Assembly: GCF_900111175.1 (NCBI RefSeq)
Contig: NZ_FOGI01000002.1
Coordinates: 1 to 43,559 of the forward strand
Origin: Actinokineospora terrae
GTDB taxonomy: Bacteria; Actinomycetota; Actinomycetes; Mycobacteriales; Pseudonocardiaceae
DNA: 43,559 nucleotides
Direction: 5' to 3'
Under the pieces are notes generated by a model that had not been told where the DNA came from, did no database searches, and was given only the letters and a program-made list of their open reading frames with translations. Shown piece after piece: positions 7,421 to 15,360 of the stretch (its first letter is position 1; each line of letters begins with the position of its first letter). Made by a program: the position numbers and the translations under genes.

Positions 7421-8340
7421 GCTGCTTCTCCGTATTCCTGTGCGCGTACGCGGTCGTACTGGCTGGCGTTCCCTCGGCGCAGCGATTCCCACAGCGAGAA
7501 CGGCACTCGACCGCCGTTGTTGTCCCACCAGTCGACAAGGTCTTTGCTGGCGTACAGTTTGGCGCGGTCGGCACGGCCGCTGAACAGCTCCATGGCGTCA
7601 ACGCCCTTGGCTTGCCCTTCTTTGTTGAGAAGGTTTCCCCGAGTGTCTAACTCGGCCTGTAACCACTGCGTGTAGATGTAGGCACGGTGTTCTTCCCGGC
7701 TGCGCTCGCGTGCGGTGAGACGGCGGTTTCCCCGCACGGCCGGATTGGTGAGCGGGCTCCGATCCAGGCGGCGCGCCCGATCGGCCACCACATCCGCCAC
7801 GATCTCCCCCGCCTCGTGCGAGTCGCGGTAGTCCATCGTGGCGATGATCTGTTCGGCGGCGGCGGTGTCCCCGGACTCGTACGCCCACGCCAGTCCGTCG
7901 CTCAGTTCGTCGTCGCTGAGCTGGACAGCGGCCCACGGGGTGAAATCGGCGGCCCGGGTCTCCAGATCCCGGGGGACGGGCACCGGCGCCGCGTCCCGCA
8001 CATCCCCATACACCTCCAAATCCCGCTCAACGGTCCAGGCGTACCCGGCCGCGCGCTCGGCCAACTCCTCGGCCCGGGCCTCGGCGGCGCCGGCCGCCCG
8101 CTCCCGGCTGAGGTCGATCGGCCGTCCCGCGTCCTCGGCGCGCTCGATCGCGGCACGCAACCTGTTCGCCTCCACGCGTGCGGCGTCGGCCTCCTCGGCG
8201 GCGTGGCGCGTCTTGCGGTCATTGCGACCCATCCGCTGCCGAATCCGCCGCGCTTCCGCGCGGCGCTCACGTTCCCGTGAGTCCTTGGGCCCAGGGCACC
8301 GTTTCCCGTGCCTGGGCCTTTCCCTCTTGCTACGGCACAT
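7417..8340 (-). CDS. Coiled-coil protein with N-terminal CRS/GKRC motif
   Basis: This encodes 307 residues from ATG 8340. The first residues, MCRSKRE followed by GKRCPG, match a short Cys motif found at the N-termini of many actinobacterial plasmid and phage proteins and probably bind metal. About 100 residues of charged Arg/Glu/Ala-rich coiled coil follow, then a globular C-terminal half containing WAAVQLSDDELSDGLAWA and LVDWWDNNGGRVPFSLWESL. I do not recognise an enzymatic family. The longer open frame to 8727 is non-coding upstream of the operator-like repeats. It is coupled to the downstream Rmf-like gene. A mobilisation-associated role is possible from location only. Confidence 0.65.
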   Translation of the reverse strand: MCRSKRERPRHGKRCPGPKDSRERERRAEARRIRQRMGRNDRKTRHAAEEADAARVEANRLRAAIERAEDAGRPIDLSRERAAGAAEARAEELAERAAGYAWTVERDLEVYGDVRDAAPVPVPRDLETRAADFTPWAAVQLSDDELSDGLAWAYESGDTAAAEQIIATMDYRDSHEAGEIVADVVADRARRLDRSPLTNPAVRGNRRLTARERSREEHRAYIYTQWLQAELDTRGNLLNKEGQAKGVDAMELFSGRADRAKLYASKDLVDWWDNNGGRVPFSLWESLRRGNASQYDRVRAQEYGEAA

Positions 8341-8385
8341 ACCCGTGCCCTCCAAGGATGCTCGCTCCCTTGGCCCCCACTTACC

Positions 8386-8458
8386 TGTGTACCAGAGGGA
8401 CAGGCCCAACCACGCAAAACACCGGTATACCAGGGAATGCGATCCCCTGGTGTACCGG
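8386..8458 (-). promoter_or_regulatory. Operator-like repeats upstream of the 7417-8340 gene
   Basis: Three copies of a TRTACCAGRGG element occur 45-120 nt upstream of the minus-strand ATG at 8340. One is direct (8388-8398). The other two form an inverted pair, CCGGTATACCAGG at 8422-8434 and CCTGGTGTACCGG at 8446-8458, complementary except for one position and 11 nt apart. A dimeric repressor such as the GntR-type KorSA/TraR regulators of conjugative plasmids would fit. No regulator gene is seen nearby. Confidence 0.6.
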
Positions 8459-8519
8459 CGTGGCCTGGTCGGGACCACTTCCGCGTGGCTCCGGGAGGCC
8501 CCGGGGCACGTGGGGGTGA

Positions 8520-8967
8520 TCAGTCCATCTCGACCCAGGTCGCGCGGTCCCCCACCGCGTAGTGGCCGGTCCGGGACGGGCGAACCATCTCGGGCACGTA
8601 GCCGCGAACGTCTGCGCACTGACGATCCACGATGACGACGTGCTCGCCGATCCACAGACCGTAGTTGTCGGACTCGACACTGCGGTACACCTGATTCATG
8701 GCGGCCACGGCCACCCGGGCCGCCCACGGGCGGAACAGGTACCCGGTGGGGGTCGCCACGGCGGGCACCCGTGGCTCGTCCGGGCCATACCAGAGCGTGA
8801 CCAGGACTTCACCGGGTTCCGGCCGCAGCGGCGCGGCGGCCAGGGCCGCGGTGTCGGACCCCGACCTGGTCGTCCAGCACCCGACCCACCTGGTCTACCA
8901 AGGCTCCGGCCAGGTAGTCGGCGTCGGCAAGGGTGACAGGGTCGGGTGCCGAGTCGTGGTGCGGCAT
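8520..8967 (-). pseudogene. Shared-C-terminal-domain protein, copy C (frameshifted)
   Basis: The ATG at 8967 has an excellent GAAGGA ribosome site 5 nt upstream, and its frame reads MPHHDSAPDPVTLADADYLA onward to about 8863. The protein then resumes in another frame (SDTAALAAAPLRPEPGEVLV) down to TGA 8520. The switch falls at a four-base homopolymer (8859-8862 on the plus strand), where removing one base restores a product of about 148 residues. The C-terminal domain (LRPEPGEVLV, FRPWAARVAVAAMNQ, W.GEHVVIV, GHYAVGDRATW) is paralogous to the ends of the next two upstream minus-strand genes. This is either a genuine pseudogene or a sequencing error. Function is unknown. Confidence 0.65.
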
Positions 8968-9149
8968 GTTGGTCCTTCAAGGATGTGGGTGGGTCGGGGG
9001 TGGCGGGGAAGGCAGAACAAGGCGGGGAACCGGGTGCGACGCCCCGGAGACGAACCGGCAACCGCAGCACGGAAACGGCGCCCCACACGCGCCCCGGCGC
9101 GGCGCGAGTAGCCGCTGCGGGGGCGCGGATGGGTCGTTCGGGCCGCCGG

Positions 9150-9764
9150 TCAGCGGTCGACGGGCATCCATTCCCAGGTCGTGGAGTCTCCCAGTGTGTA
9201 GCGGCCTTCGGCGTCGCGGACGACGAACGTGTCTTGAGTCCATTCGGGCAGGACCTCGGTCCACATCACGGTGTCGCCGACCCACTCGGCGGAGTCGTCG
9301 TCATCCGCGTGGTGAGCGCGGGCGATCATGGCGACCGCGATCTCGGTGACCTCAAAACGAAAGCTGTACCCCTCGGTGCAGGGGCGACCGGGCAACGCCG
9401 GATCCCCGGGCAACCCTGCCCGCAGCCTGACCAGCACCTCCCCCGGCTGCGGCGTCAAATGCCACTCCAGTTCGGCGACCAAACGGGCCACCTCGCCATC
9501 GTCGACCAACCCGGTGGGCGCGGCCTGGGCGGTCGGCTCGGGCCCTGCCTGGGTCGGCTCGGCCAGCGCGGCGGCGGCCGACTCCACGAACGCGCGCAGC
9601 TCGTCGCGGGTGCCGGTCACGGCCAGCGCGCCACAGTCGCGCGGCCGCCCGATCAGCAGGGCGTAACCGTCGCCGGCGCTCTCGCTGCCGTCGTCGTCAA
9701 GGACGGTTCTCGGCTCGACCAGCTCAATCGGAACACGGGCGGGAACGGAGCTGTAGACGTACAT
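9150..9764 (-). CDS. Shared-C-terminal-domain protein, copy A
   Basis: This is a 204-residue protein of unknown function from ATG 9764, with GAGGAGAG about 8 nt upstream. Residues 1-75 form a small alpha/beta unit containing YALLIGRPRDCGALAVTGT and an amphipathic helix. A Pro/Ala linker follows. Residues of about 95-204 are the domain shared with the flanking genes: LTPQPGEVLVRL, then FRFEVTEIAVAMIARAHH, W.GDTVMW and GRYTLGDSTTWEW. The order of unit and shared domain matches the end of the 751-residue neighbour, so this looks like a stand-alone version of that protein's C-terminus. Acidic composition suggests a cytoplasmic protein. Confidence 0.72.
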   Translation of the reverse strand: MYVYSSVPARVPIELVEPRTVLDDDGSESAGDGYALLIGRPRDCGALAVTGTRDELRAFVESAAAALAEPTQAGPEPTAQAAPTGLVDDGEVARLVAELEWHLTPQPGEVLVRLRAGLPGDPALPGRPCTEGYSFRFEVTEIAVAMIARAHHADDDDSAEWVGDTVMWTEVLPEWTQDTFVVRDAEGRYTLGDSTTWEWMPVDR

Positions 9765-9841
9765 GGGTGATCTCTCCTCAGGGGTAGTGAAAAAGGGCGC
9801 GTCCCGCGCGGACCCGACACGACCCGCGCGGAGCGGGGGTC

Positions 9842-12097
9842 TCAGAACAAGGTCAGAAGTTCGGACTCGGACTCGGCGGCGTCCGGGACGAGCGCGGGCC
9901 GCTGCTCGTCGGCCTGGTGCTCTCCGCCGTCGACCGCGCCGGGCGCTGGTGTGGCCTCGGCGGGCTTGGCCAACCACGTCCCGCGCTCGCCAAGCCGGTA
10001 GGTGCCGCGCGCGTCGGGGTGCATCCGCTCGGGGCGTCGGGACCATGTCCACACCACCGTGTTCCCGGCCCACCGGGCATAGATCTCGGTCAGGTCGTCG
10101 TGGTGGGCGCGGTTGAGCAGGGCGACCGCGACGCGGGCTACCTCGCCCCGGAACACCCAGCCCCGGGGCACCTCGCGGGCGGGCACGTAGTAGGCGGTCG
10201 CGGGGTCGTAGCACCACAGCGACACCAGCGCTTCGCCCGGCCGCGGATCCAGGTGCGGGCCTGCGACGCGGGCGGCGGCCTCGACGTCGTGCGGGTCGTG
10301 GATCAAGTCGAGTACGTCCACCTGGTGTCCCTCGTCCGGCGCGGTGGTCTGGTGCTGCTGGTCGTGCCAGTGCCGCACCAGCGCGCGCACCAACGCGGAG
10401 GCGCGCTCGCGCGTGGCCCCGGGGGCGGCGCCGTGCCGGTCGTGGTCGATGTAGCGGCCGAACCGGTAGCGGGGCGGGTTGCCGTCCTGCCCTGCCTGGG
10501 CCACCGACTCGGCGGACACCTCGGACAAGATCCCGACCAGCTCGATTCCGTGCACGATCAGGGCCGCGCCGTCGGCGCGGCAGTCCTCGGGCAGGTCGAA
10601 CCGTCCTCGGGTCGCGTCACCGAGAACAACAGCGACCAGGGGCGGGCCCGACGTCGTGGCGGCGCGGACGGACACCGGTCGCAGGGTCACGCACCCGGAC
10701 ATGGCGCGGGCGCGAACCACGGTGTAGACCGTCGCGCCGGTGGCGGCGTCGGTCCGCGCGTCCACTGTGGCGCGGCCGTGGCCCTGCCCCAGCTCCAGCG
10801 TCACCCGCCGCGCTCCGGCGGCGGGCGCGCCGTCAGTGTCGGTTCGGTGCTGCTCGGCCTGGTGGTCATCGACCTCGGGGGCCTCGGGAGCGCTCGTCTC
10901 TCCCGCTGACTCGGCGACAGGCCCGGTAGCAGGGTCGAGCGCTTGTGCTGCCAGATCGGGGAACAGCTTGCGGGCGTGCGTGACGAACTTGTGGTCGTCG
11001 GCGTATTGGGCCTTCTTGACCTCGCCACGCAGGAACCCCGTCAACATCGGCGTGTGCCGCTCGTGACCAGCGGGAACGTGTGCTTGGACTTCCTGCCACG
11101 GACTGGTGTCCGTGCACGAGAGCCCCAGCCAATTGGGCACCGACACCGTTTTCTTGTTGGCGCGCACCACGTAGTGCCACTGGCCGCGCACCCGCACGAA
11201 GTCGCCCGGTTTCACCTCCTGGCTGTAGTCGACGGCCTCCCCGGTGGACAGCTGGGCCTGCCGGAACTCGGTCCAGTAGGCGATCTGTCCCTGGTTGTGC
11301 GCGTACAGCTCGGCAATGTCCTCCCGGTAGTCGTCGCTGAGCAGGCGCAGACCCAGCCGGATGCGGGCCTCCTCGGGGAGCTTGCGTGCCGCGTCGTCGC
11401 GCTTGATGGTCCGCAGCAGCCCGCGTCCCTCCGCCTCAAAGCGGTCAATCCGGTTGGCCACGGTGACGGGGTTGTGGCGATGCGTCATGCGCTTCCCGGC
11501 GGTTTCGGCCGCTGCCTGGGTTTGCTCGGCCTCGCGCCCCAGCTCGTAGGAGCGGCCCAACTGCGCCCACGCCCGATCCCGGCGCCGCCTGTCGGCCTTG
11601 TAGGAGTGGTGACCCGGCAATGCCGGCTGTCCGAACGGGATGGCATCGAACACCCGGACCGCCGCGTCGTGGGCGGCCTTGGACAGCGTGTCCAGCCGGA
11701 CGGCGCGGCGCTCCAACCGGCTCGCGCGCAACTCGGCGGCGGCGGCGAGGTCGTACTCGGCTTCCTCGGGAGCGGTGAAACCCCGCTCCAGCTCCACACG
11801 CACCGCGACCCCGTACTGCTCCCGAAGAGCCTCGGCGGTCTCCTTGATCCGGTACCGCTTCGCAGGCTTGTGCTTGCTGGCTTGCAGGACGTAGCTGCCG
11901 TCCTTGCGCGCAAGCCATCCCAGCCCACGCAACATGTCGTAGGCGTCATCCGCCCGGGTGATCCCCTCCAACACCGTTCCGTCCTCAGGGGTGTGGGTGA
12001 TCTCCAACTCGCGCACCGGGGCCGGGTCCTGCACAGCAGGGGCCGGGATACCGGGCGCGGTGGCGTTCGGCGTGGGCGTGGCGGTGGTCGTGAACAT
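9842..12097 (-). CDS. DUF3560-containing multidomain protein, copy B of shared domain
   Basis: This encodes 751 residues from ATG 12097, with GAAAGG upstream. Residues of about 25-105 form a wH-like start (MLRGLGWLARKDGSYVLQAS). Residues of about 110-235 are a DUF3560 domain, recognised by its AELRASRLERRAVRLDTL coiled coil, IPFGQPALPGHHSYKADRRR, and NPVTVANRIDRFEAEGR. A mid region (PGDFVRVRGQWHYVVRANKK) resembles a small beta barrel. The last 150 residues contain the domain shared with the two downstream genes. DUF3560 proteins are common on actinobacterial plasmids and integrative elements, without an established role. Its 5' leader is duplicated upstream of the next gene. Confidence 0.82.
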   Translation of the reverse strand: MFTTTATPTPNATAPGIPAPAVQDPAPVRELEITHTPEDGTVLEGITRADDAYDMLRGLGWLARKDGSYVLQASKHKPAKRYRIKETAEALREQYGVAVRVELERGFTAPEEAEYDLAAAAELRASRLERRAVRLDTLSKAAHDAAVRVFDAIPFGQPALPGHHSYKADRRRRDRAWAQLGRSYELGREAEQTQAAAETAGKRMTHRHNPVTVANRIDRFEAEGRGLLRTIKRDDAARKLPEEARIRLGLRLLSDDYREDIAELYAHNQGQIAYWTEFRQAQLSTGEAVDYSQEVKPGDFVRVRGQWHYVVRANKKTVSVPNWLGLSCTDTSPWQEVQAHVPAGHERHTPMLTGFLRGEVKKAQYADDHKFVTHARKLFPDLAAQALDPATGPVAESAGETSAPEAPEVDDHQAEQHRTDTDGAPAAGARRVTLELGQGHGRATVDARTDAATGATVYTVVRARAMSGCVTLRPVSVRAATTSGPPLVAVVLGDATRGRFDLPEDCRADGAALIVHGIELVGILSEVSAESVAQAGQDGNPPRYRFGRYIDHDRHGAAPGATRERASALVRALVRHWHDQQHQTTAPDEGHQVDVLDLIHDPHDVEAAARVAGPHLDPRPGEALVSLWCYDPATAYYVPAREVPRGWVFRGEVARVAVALLNRAHHDDLTEIYARWAGNTVVWTWSRRPERMHPDARGTYRLGERGTWLAKPAEATPAPGAVDGGEHQADEQRPALVPDAAESESELLTLF

Positions 12098-12114
12098 GAC
12101 AGCCTTTCGACGAG

Positions 12115-12218
12115 GTGTGCGAATGCGAATCAGGGTGGGTGTTGATGGCTGCGGCGGACCTCGCCGGAGCGGCGGCAGGTCAGGTGGCGGCGGTGACGAT
12201 CAGCGGAAGCGACGCAGG
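12115..12218. repeat. Duplicated 5' leader, copy 1
   Basis: The 200-nt gap upstream of the DUF3560 gene shares two blocks with the gap upstream of the 12296-13090 gene. They are GTGTGCGAATGCGAA (12115-12129, also 13116-13130) and GGTGACGATCAGCG followed by a near-identical AAGCG.CGCAGG (12192-12218, also 13181-13207). The second block overlaps the 3' end of the 13189-13509 gene in copy 2, so this copy probably derives from it by duplication. Confidence 0.65.
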
Positions 12219-12295
12219 CAACCGGGGCAGGCGTCGACAGGCGACCCGGTGTGGACGGCGCCGGCCTCACCGGGTGTGGGGCCCGCCAGGGCGGG

Positions 12296-13090
12296 TCAGT
12301 CGGTGGTGGTCCAGTCCGGACAGTCGTGGGACACCCCGGCCGTCTCGGCTCTGAAGTCCACCCCGTCGATGGCGTCGGCGATGGCCTCGTGGGTCGGCGA
12401 GTCCAGCGAACGGAAGACGGTGCCGTCGAACACGACCCCGGCCGGAAGTGCGGCGTTGATCGCGTCGCGATGGACGCACTTGCCGCGCTCGATCTCGTGT
12501 GGGGTCCCTGCTTGCTCGGTCAGCACGGCGGACACGTCGGTGTCGTAGTCGCCCGGCAGGCCGGGCGAATCCGAGAACTCGCCCCATTCGGCCACCACCG
12601 GCAGAACCCAGGTCACCACGGCCAGGTTCCCTGACAACTCGACGTCGGCCACCAGGTCATACCCGTGCAGAATCCGGATGATCTCCGTCGCGCTCCCCGG
12701 CGCGATGGCGATCCGGGTCCGCAACACGTGACCGACCCGGCGAGACCGCGACCCGGTGGCCCAGGTGCCGACCACCCGCCCGGCCAAGCGGGTCGCCGCT
12801 TCCGGGGTGGCGGGCGCGGTCGGGGGGTTGTCGAGGTGACGACGCAACAACCGCACCGCGTCGGCCACACCCGCGCGGCGACCGATGCCCTCCCTGTTGG
12901 GCCACCCCTCCGGCACCACCACGAACTCATCCGAATCGATCACCACGTGACCGACCACGACGCCGGCGCGGCGCACCTCCCATACCCCCCATCGGTCGTG
13001 CAGGGTGGCGGCCAAGCCACCGGCGAAAGTTCGGGTATTGGCGTCGGCGGCCTTGCGGAAACCGGTGCGGCGGGTGGTGGTACTCGACAT
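12296..13090 (-). CDS. Hypothetical accessory protein of the element
   Basis: This is a 264-residue protein from ATG 13090, with GAGAGG 8 nt upstream. It reads as a two-part alpha/beta protein. The first half has WEVRRAGVVVGHVVIDSDEF followed by DAVRLLRRHLDNPP. The second half has HVLRTRIAIAPGSATEIIRI, LAVVTWVLPVVAEWGEF and CVHRDAINAALPAGVVFDG. No catalytic signature or membrane segment is visible. I do not recognise the family. The intact length, strong codon bias and conserved leader argue that it is a functional gene in the same minus-strand accessory series. Confidence 0.7.
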   Translation of the reverse strand: MSSTTTRRTGFRKAADANTRTFAGGLAATLHDRWGVWEVRRAGVVVGHVVIDSDEFVVVPEGWPNREGIGRRAGVADAVRLLRRHLDNPPTAPATPEAATRLAGRVVGTWATGSRSRRVGHVLRTRIAIAPGSATEIIRILHGYDLVADVELSGNLAVVTWVLPVVAEWGEFSDSPGLPGDYDTDVSAVLTEQAGTPHEIERGKCVHRDAINAALPAGVVFDGTVFRSLDSPTHEAIADAIDGVDFRAETAGVSHDCPDWTTTD

Positions 13091-13115
13091 GGCGGAACCT
13101 CTCGACGTGCGATGT

Positions 13116-13207
13116 GTGTGCGAATGCGAACGTGCGTGGGTGTGGCGTCTCGGGTCGCACCCACGCCCGGGCAGGCGTCAGGTGACGATCAGCGCAAGCG
13201 GCGCAGG
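13116..13207. repeat. Duplicated 5' leader, copy 2, with stem-loop
   Basis: This is the second copy of the leader described at 12115-12218. It also contains a stem-loop with 9-bp arms, GCGTGGGTG (13134-13142) and CACCCACGC (13158-13166), which would lie in the 5' untranslated region of the 12296-13090 gene. Confidence 0.6.
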
Positions 13208-13509
13208 TATCGAGGCAGGCACCGGCGGGCGGCCCGTGCTGCGCCCCAGATGGCCGCGAACGTGAGCAGCGGACCGGATCCGACGGGGCCGCCCTGGGCG
13301 CCGTAGCACGCGGCGGTGATCGCGGTCGCCACGGCGGGCGCGACGTAGGCGGCCAGGAAGACGGCCAGCCCCCGCCACGCGGCGCGGGCATCCATGAGTC
13401 GCCACACCATGCGCCGCGCGGCGACCAGGGCGCGGCCGACCAGCGCGGGTACCAGGGCGCCGGTGACGACCAGGGCGGCGGCCACAGCGACGGCGGGGAG
13501 GGAGGTCAC
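13189..13509 (-). CDS. Small membrane protein
   Basis: This is a 106-residue protein starting at GTG 13509, preceded by AAAAGGA about 10 nt upstream. It has an N-terminal hydrophobic helix (VAVAAALVVTGALVPALVG), a second one after a basic loop (LAVFLAAYVAPAVATAITAA), and a third weak one (SGPLLTFAAIWGAA) before a very basic RRCLPRYLRRLR tail. It is probably an inner-membrane protein with a positively charged cytoplasmic end. Small membrane proteins of this type accompany TraB-like translocases (Spd proteins for intramycelial spread). That link is contextual only. Confidence 0.55.
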   Translation of the reverse strand: MTSLPAVAVAAALVVTGALVPALVGRALVAARRMVWRLMDARAAWRGLAVFLAAYVAPAVATAITAACYGAQGGPVGSGPLLTFAAIWGAARAARRCLPRYLRRLR

Positions 13510-14096
13510 GGGGTCGAATCCTTTTCCGTGTGGGGCGCCGCGTTGTTTTCGCGGCCTTGCGTGAAAAAGTTCCCACGCCCGGCAATGTAGGGCCAAACAT
13601 TCGGCACCATCAATTCCGTTTGGCCAGGTAAATACGGGGACAGGCGTCGCCGAAATAGGCGACCACTGCCGGGGACAGGCGCAAGCCACCCCGACTCCCA
13701 CCAGCAACTTCGCTGGCGAGCCGCCGTGATTAAGCGACACAGGACACCACTCAGGCATCTCGGCTACGCGAACTGTCGCCCATTCATTGCGTACTCGGCC
13801 ATGTCACGTGAAATGGACAGGGGGACGGGCGTGGGAATAGCGTTCGCCTTTCGAGAGCCGTTGTCGTCTGCGACCTGGTGATCACTGCGGGCGACCCGGA
13901 TGAGGGTGCGAACTGTGGGGCCGACGGGTGCCGGGCGGCGGCGTGGTATTCGATGGCGGTGGCGCTTGATGTGGGTGGCCACGCGCAGTCGCGAGCTTGT
14001 GCCCGGCGCCGATCCAGGGGGTCGGTGCGGCAGGGGCGAAGGGGACGGGCGGGCGGCCGCCGCGGGGCCCGTTCCTCCGGGCCCCGCGGCGAACAG
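13510..14096. other. Intergenic stretch with four dispersed GGGGACRGGC motifs
   Basis: No frame has coding character or a ribosome site. Copies of the motif lie at 13636-13645, 13671-13680, 13821-13830 and 14041-14050, all on the plus strand. The DNA from 13560 to 13880 is less GC-rich than its neighbours. Confidence 0.5.
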
Positions 14097-14644
14097 TCAG
14101 GACAGGGTCAGCGGCTCATCCCCTGCCATGGCCCGGTCTCGCCTGACAGGCGCGGGTGCGGGTGCGGGGTGGACGTCGGCGGTTCGGTGTGCAGTGGGGC
14201 CCTGGGGTTCGACGGCGGCCCGGGGCCGGGGAATACGCCCCGACTCGGGGGCGGGACCGACCGGCACGGCATCCGGCGTCACGGTGGCGGCGACCACCAC
14301 GGCGTTACGGGGCGCTTGGCCAGACAAAACGAGGGATCATCACCGTTCTTCGGAGCGACCAGGTCCGCCACGAACCGGATTCGCCGGTCCACCAGGTCGC
14401 AAAGCGGAGCGTCGCCCAGGGCACGGGGAAGGGTCATCCACACGGTGAAACCGCTATCGGCGATCACGCGTGCCTTGTATAGCGCCCCTCCTCGCGGGTT
14501 GTAGGGGTTGTCATCGATGCGGGTGGAGGCGACCACGCCGGTCACCTCCACGGCGGACCCCAGCGGCGCGGGCACATCACGACGCAGGGCCTCCCGCTCA
14601 CGGCGGGCGCGCTGCTCCGCGCAGATGCGGTATACGGCCGCCAG
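14097..14644 (-). pseudogene. OB-like phage/plasmid protein, frameshifted
   Basis: The reading frame gives a helical start (AAVYRICAEQRARREREAL), then VEVTGVVASTRI, FTVWMTLP and RRIRFVADLV, ending near DDPSFCLAKRP. Actinophage and plasmid proteins with this pattern continue with KRPxxA and a hydrophobic strand. Here that continuation (RNAVVVAATV) lies in another frame ending at TGA 14097. One base added in the CCCC run near 14308 restores it, while the unshifted frame stops at 14279. A normal start codon is also missing: GTG 14575 would cut off conserved helix and 14644 is CTG. This is a broken gene or sequence error. A nucleic-acid-related role is plausible, not shown. Confidence 0.6.
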
Positions 14645-14673
14645 TTGCCCCTGCGAACCGGGTCGTCCCTCGT

Positions 14674-15243
14674 CTACTGCGGCTGGTCGTCGTCGGGGAT
14701 GGTGGCGCGCACGACCGTGACCAGGGCGTCAAGATCGACCGGGCCTGCGTCGGTGGCGGTGAAGTAGCGGCCGTCGAATCCGGTGACTCCGAAGGCGATG
14801 ACGGCGCGGGCGATGGTCTCGACGTGCGCGCGCCACGTCGCGTCCATGACCTCGGGGTCCTCGCTCTGCCCGGTGGCGTTCAGGTACCACGTCTGGCAGG
14901 CGGCGATGTGCTCGTGCGGCGGGTAGGTCGGGCAGTCGCAGCACTGTTCCCACTCGGCCACCAGGTACGTGGGAGGTGCGGTGCGCCCGTGGTCGATCGG
15001 GCACGGCTCGTCGTCGCCGCGGCAGTTGTCGACGTCGCAGACGTGGACCGGGCACACGTCGAACGCGGCGCACAACTCCCACCGCTCGGCCGGGGTCAGC
15101 TTGCGGACCCATGGCATGATCGCCTGCCCAACCTCGCTTTGCACGTCGGTGTCGGCGTCACCGGCGATGATCAGGAAGAGATCGCCTCGCCCTTCGGCGG
15201 TGTCGTCGTGCTGGATCAGGTCCGCGATCTGGTCAAGGTTCAT
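14674..15243 (-). CDS. Cys-rich hypothetical protein
   Basis: This is a 189-residue acidic protein from ATG 15243, with GAGAGGA about 8 nt upstream. Between about residues 60 and 120 it has two clusters of Cys and His, CPVHVCDVDNCRGDDEPCPID and CCDCPTYPPHEH, which look like a structural zinc site. The remainder is alpha-helical (MNLDQIADLIQHDD, HVETIARAVIAFGVTGFDGR). It is not a family I recognise. It sits in the minus-strand accessory series directly upstream of the frameshifted OB-like gene, with only about 30 nt between them. Confidence 0.68.
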   Translation of the reverse strand: MNLDQIADLIQHDDTAEGRGDLFLIIAGDADTDVQSEVGQAIMPWVRKLTPAERWELCAAFDVCPVHVCDVDNCRGDDEPCPIDHGRTAPPTYLVAEWEQCCDCPTYPPHEHIAACQTWYLNATGQSEDPEVMDATWRAHVETIARAVIAFGVTGFDGRYFTATDAGPVDLDALVTVVRATIPDDDQPQ

Positions 15244-15256
15244 CGTGGTGTCCTCT

Positions 15257-15276
15257 CGTTGTCGTTGTCGTTGTCG
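15257..15276. repeat. Short tandem CGTTGT repeat in a 5' leader
   Basis: Three CGTTGT units plus a partial one lie just upstream of the ribosome site of the Cys-rich gene. Unit number could vary by slippage and alter leader length. This is an observation only. Confidence 0.6.
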
Positions 15277-15360
15277 TGGTGTGGTTGAGCAAGGGCGCGG
15301 CCGGCACGGCGTAGGGTGGCGGTCAGCGGGCGCCGGGGCGCGCGGTGTGGTGGCGCGGCC

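Noticed and set aside
10943..12145. 400-codon plus-strand frame antisense to the DUF3560 gene
   Set aside because: It lacks a start context, and the minus-strand product has recognisable domains.
13500..13525. GGGTCGAATCC as the T-arm of a tRNA
   Set aside because: No acceptor, D or anticodon stems can be drawn around it, and it lies at the start of the small membrane gene.
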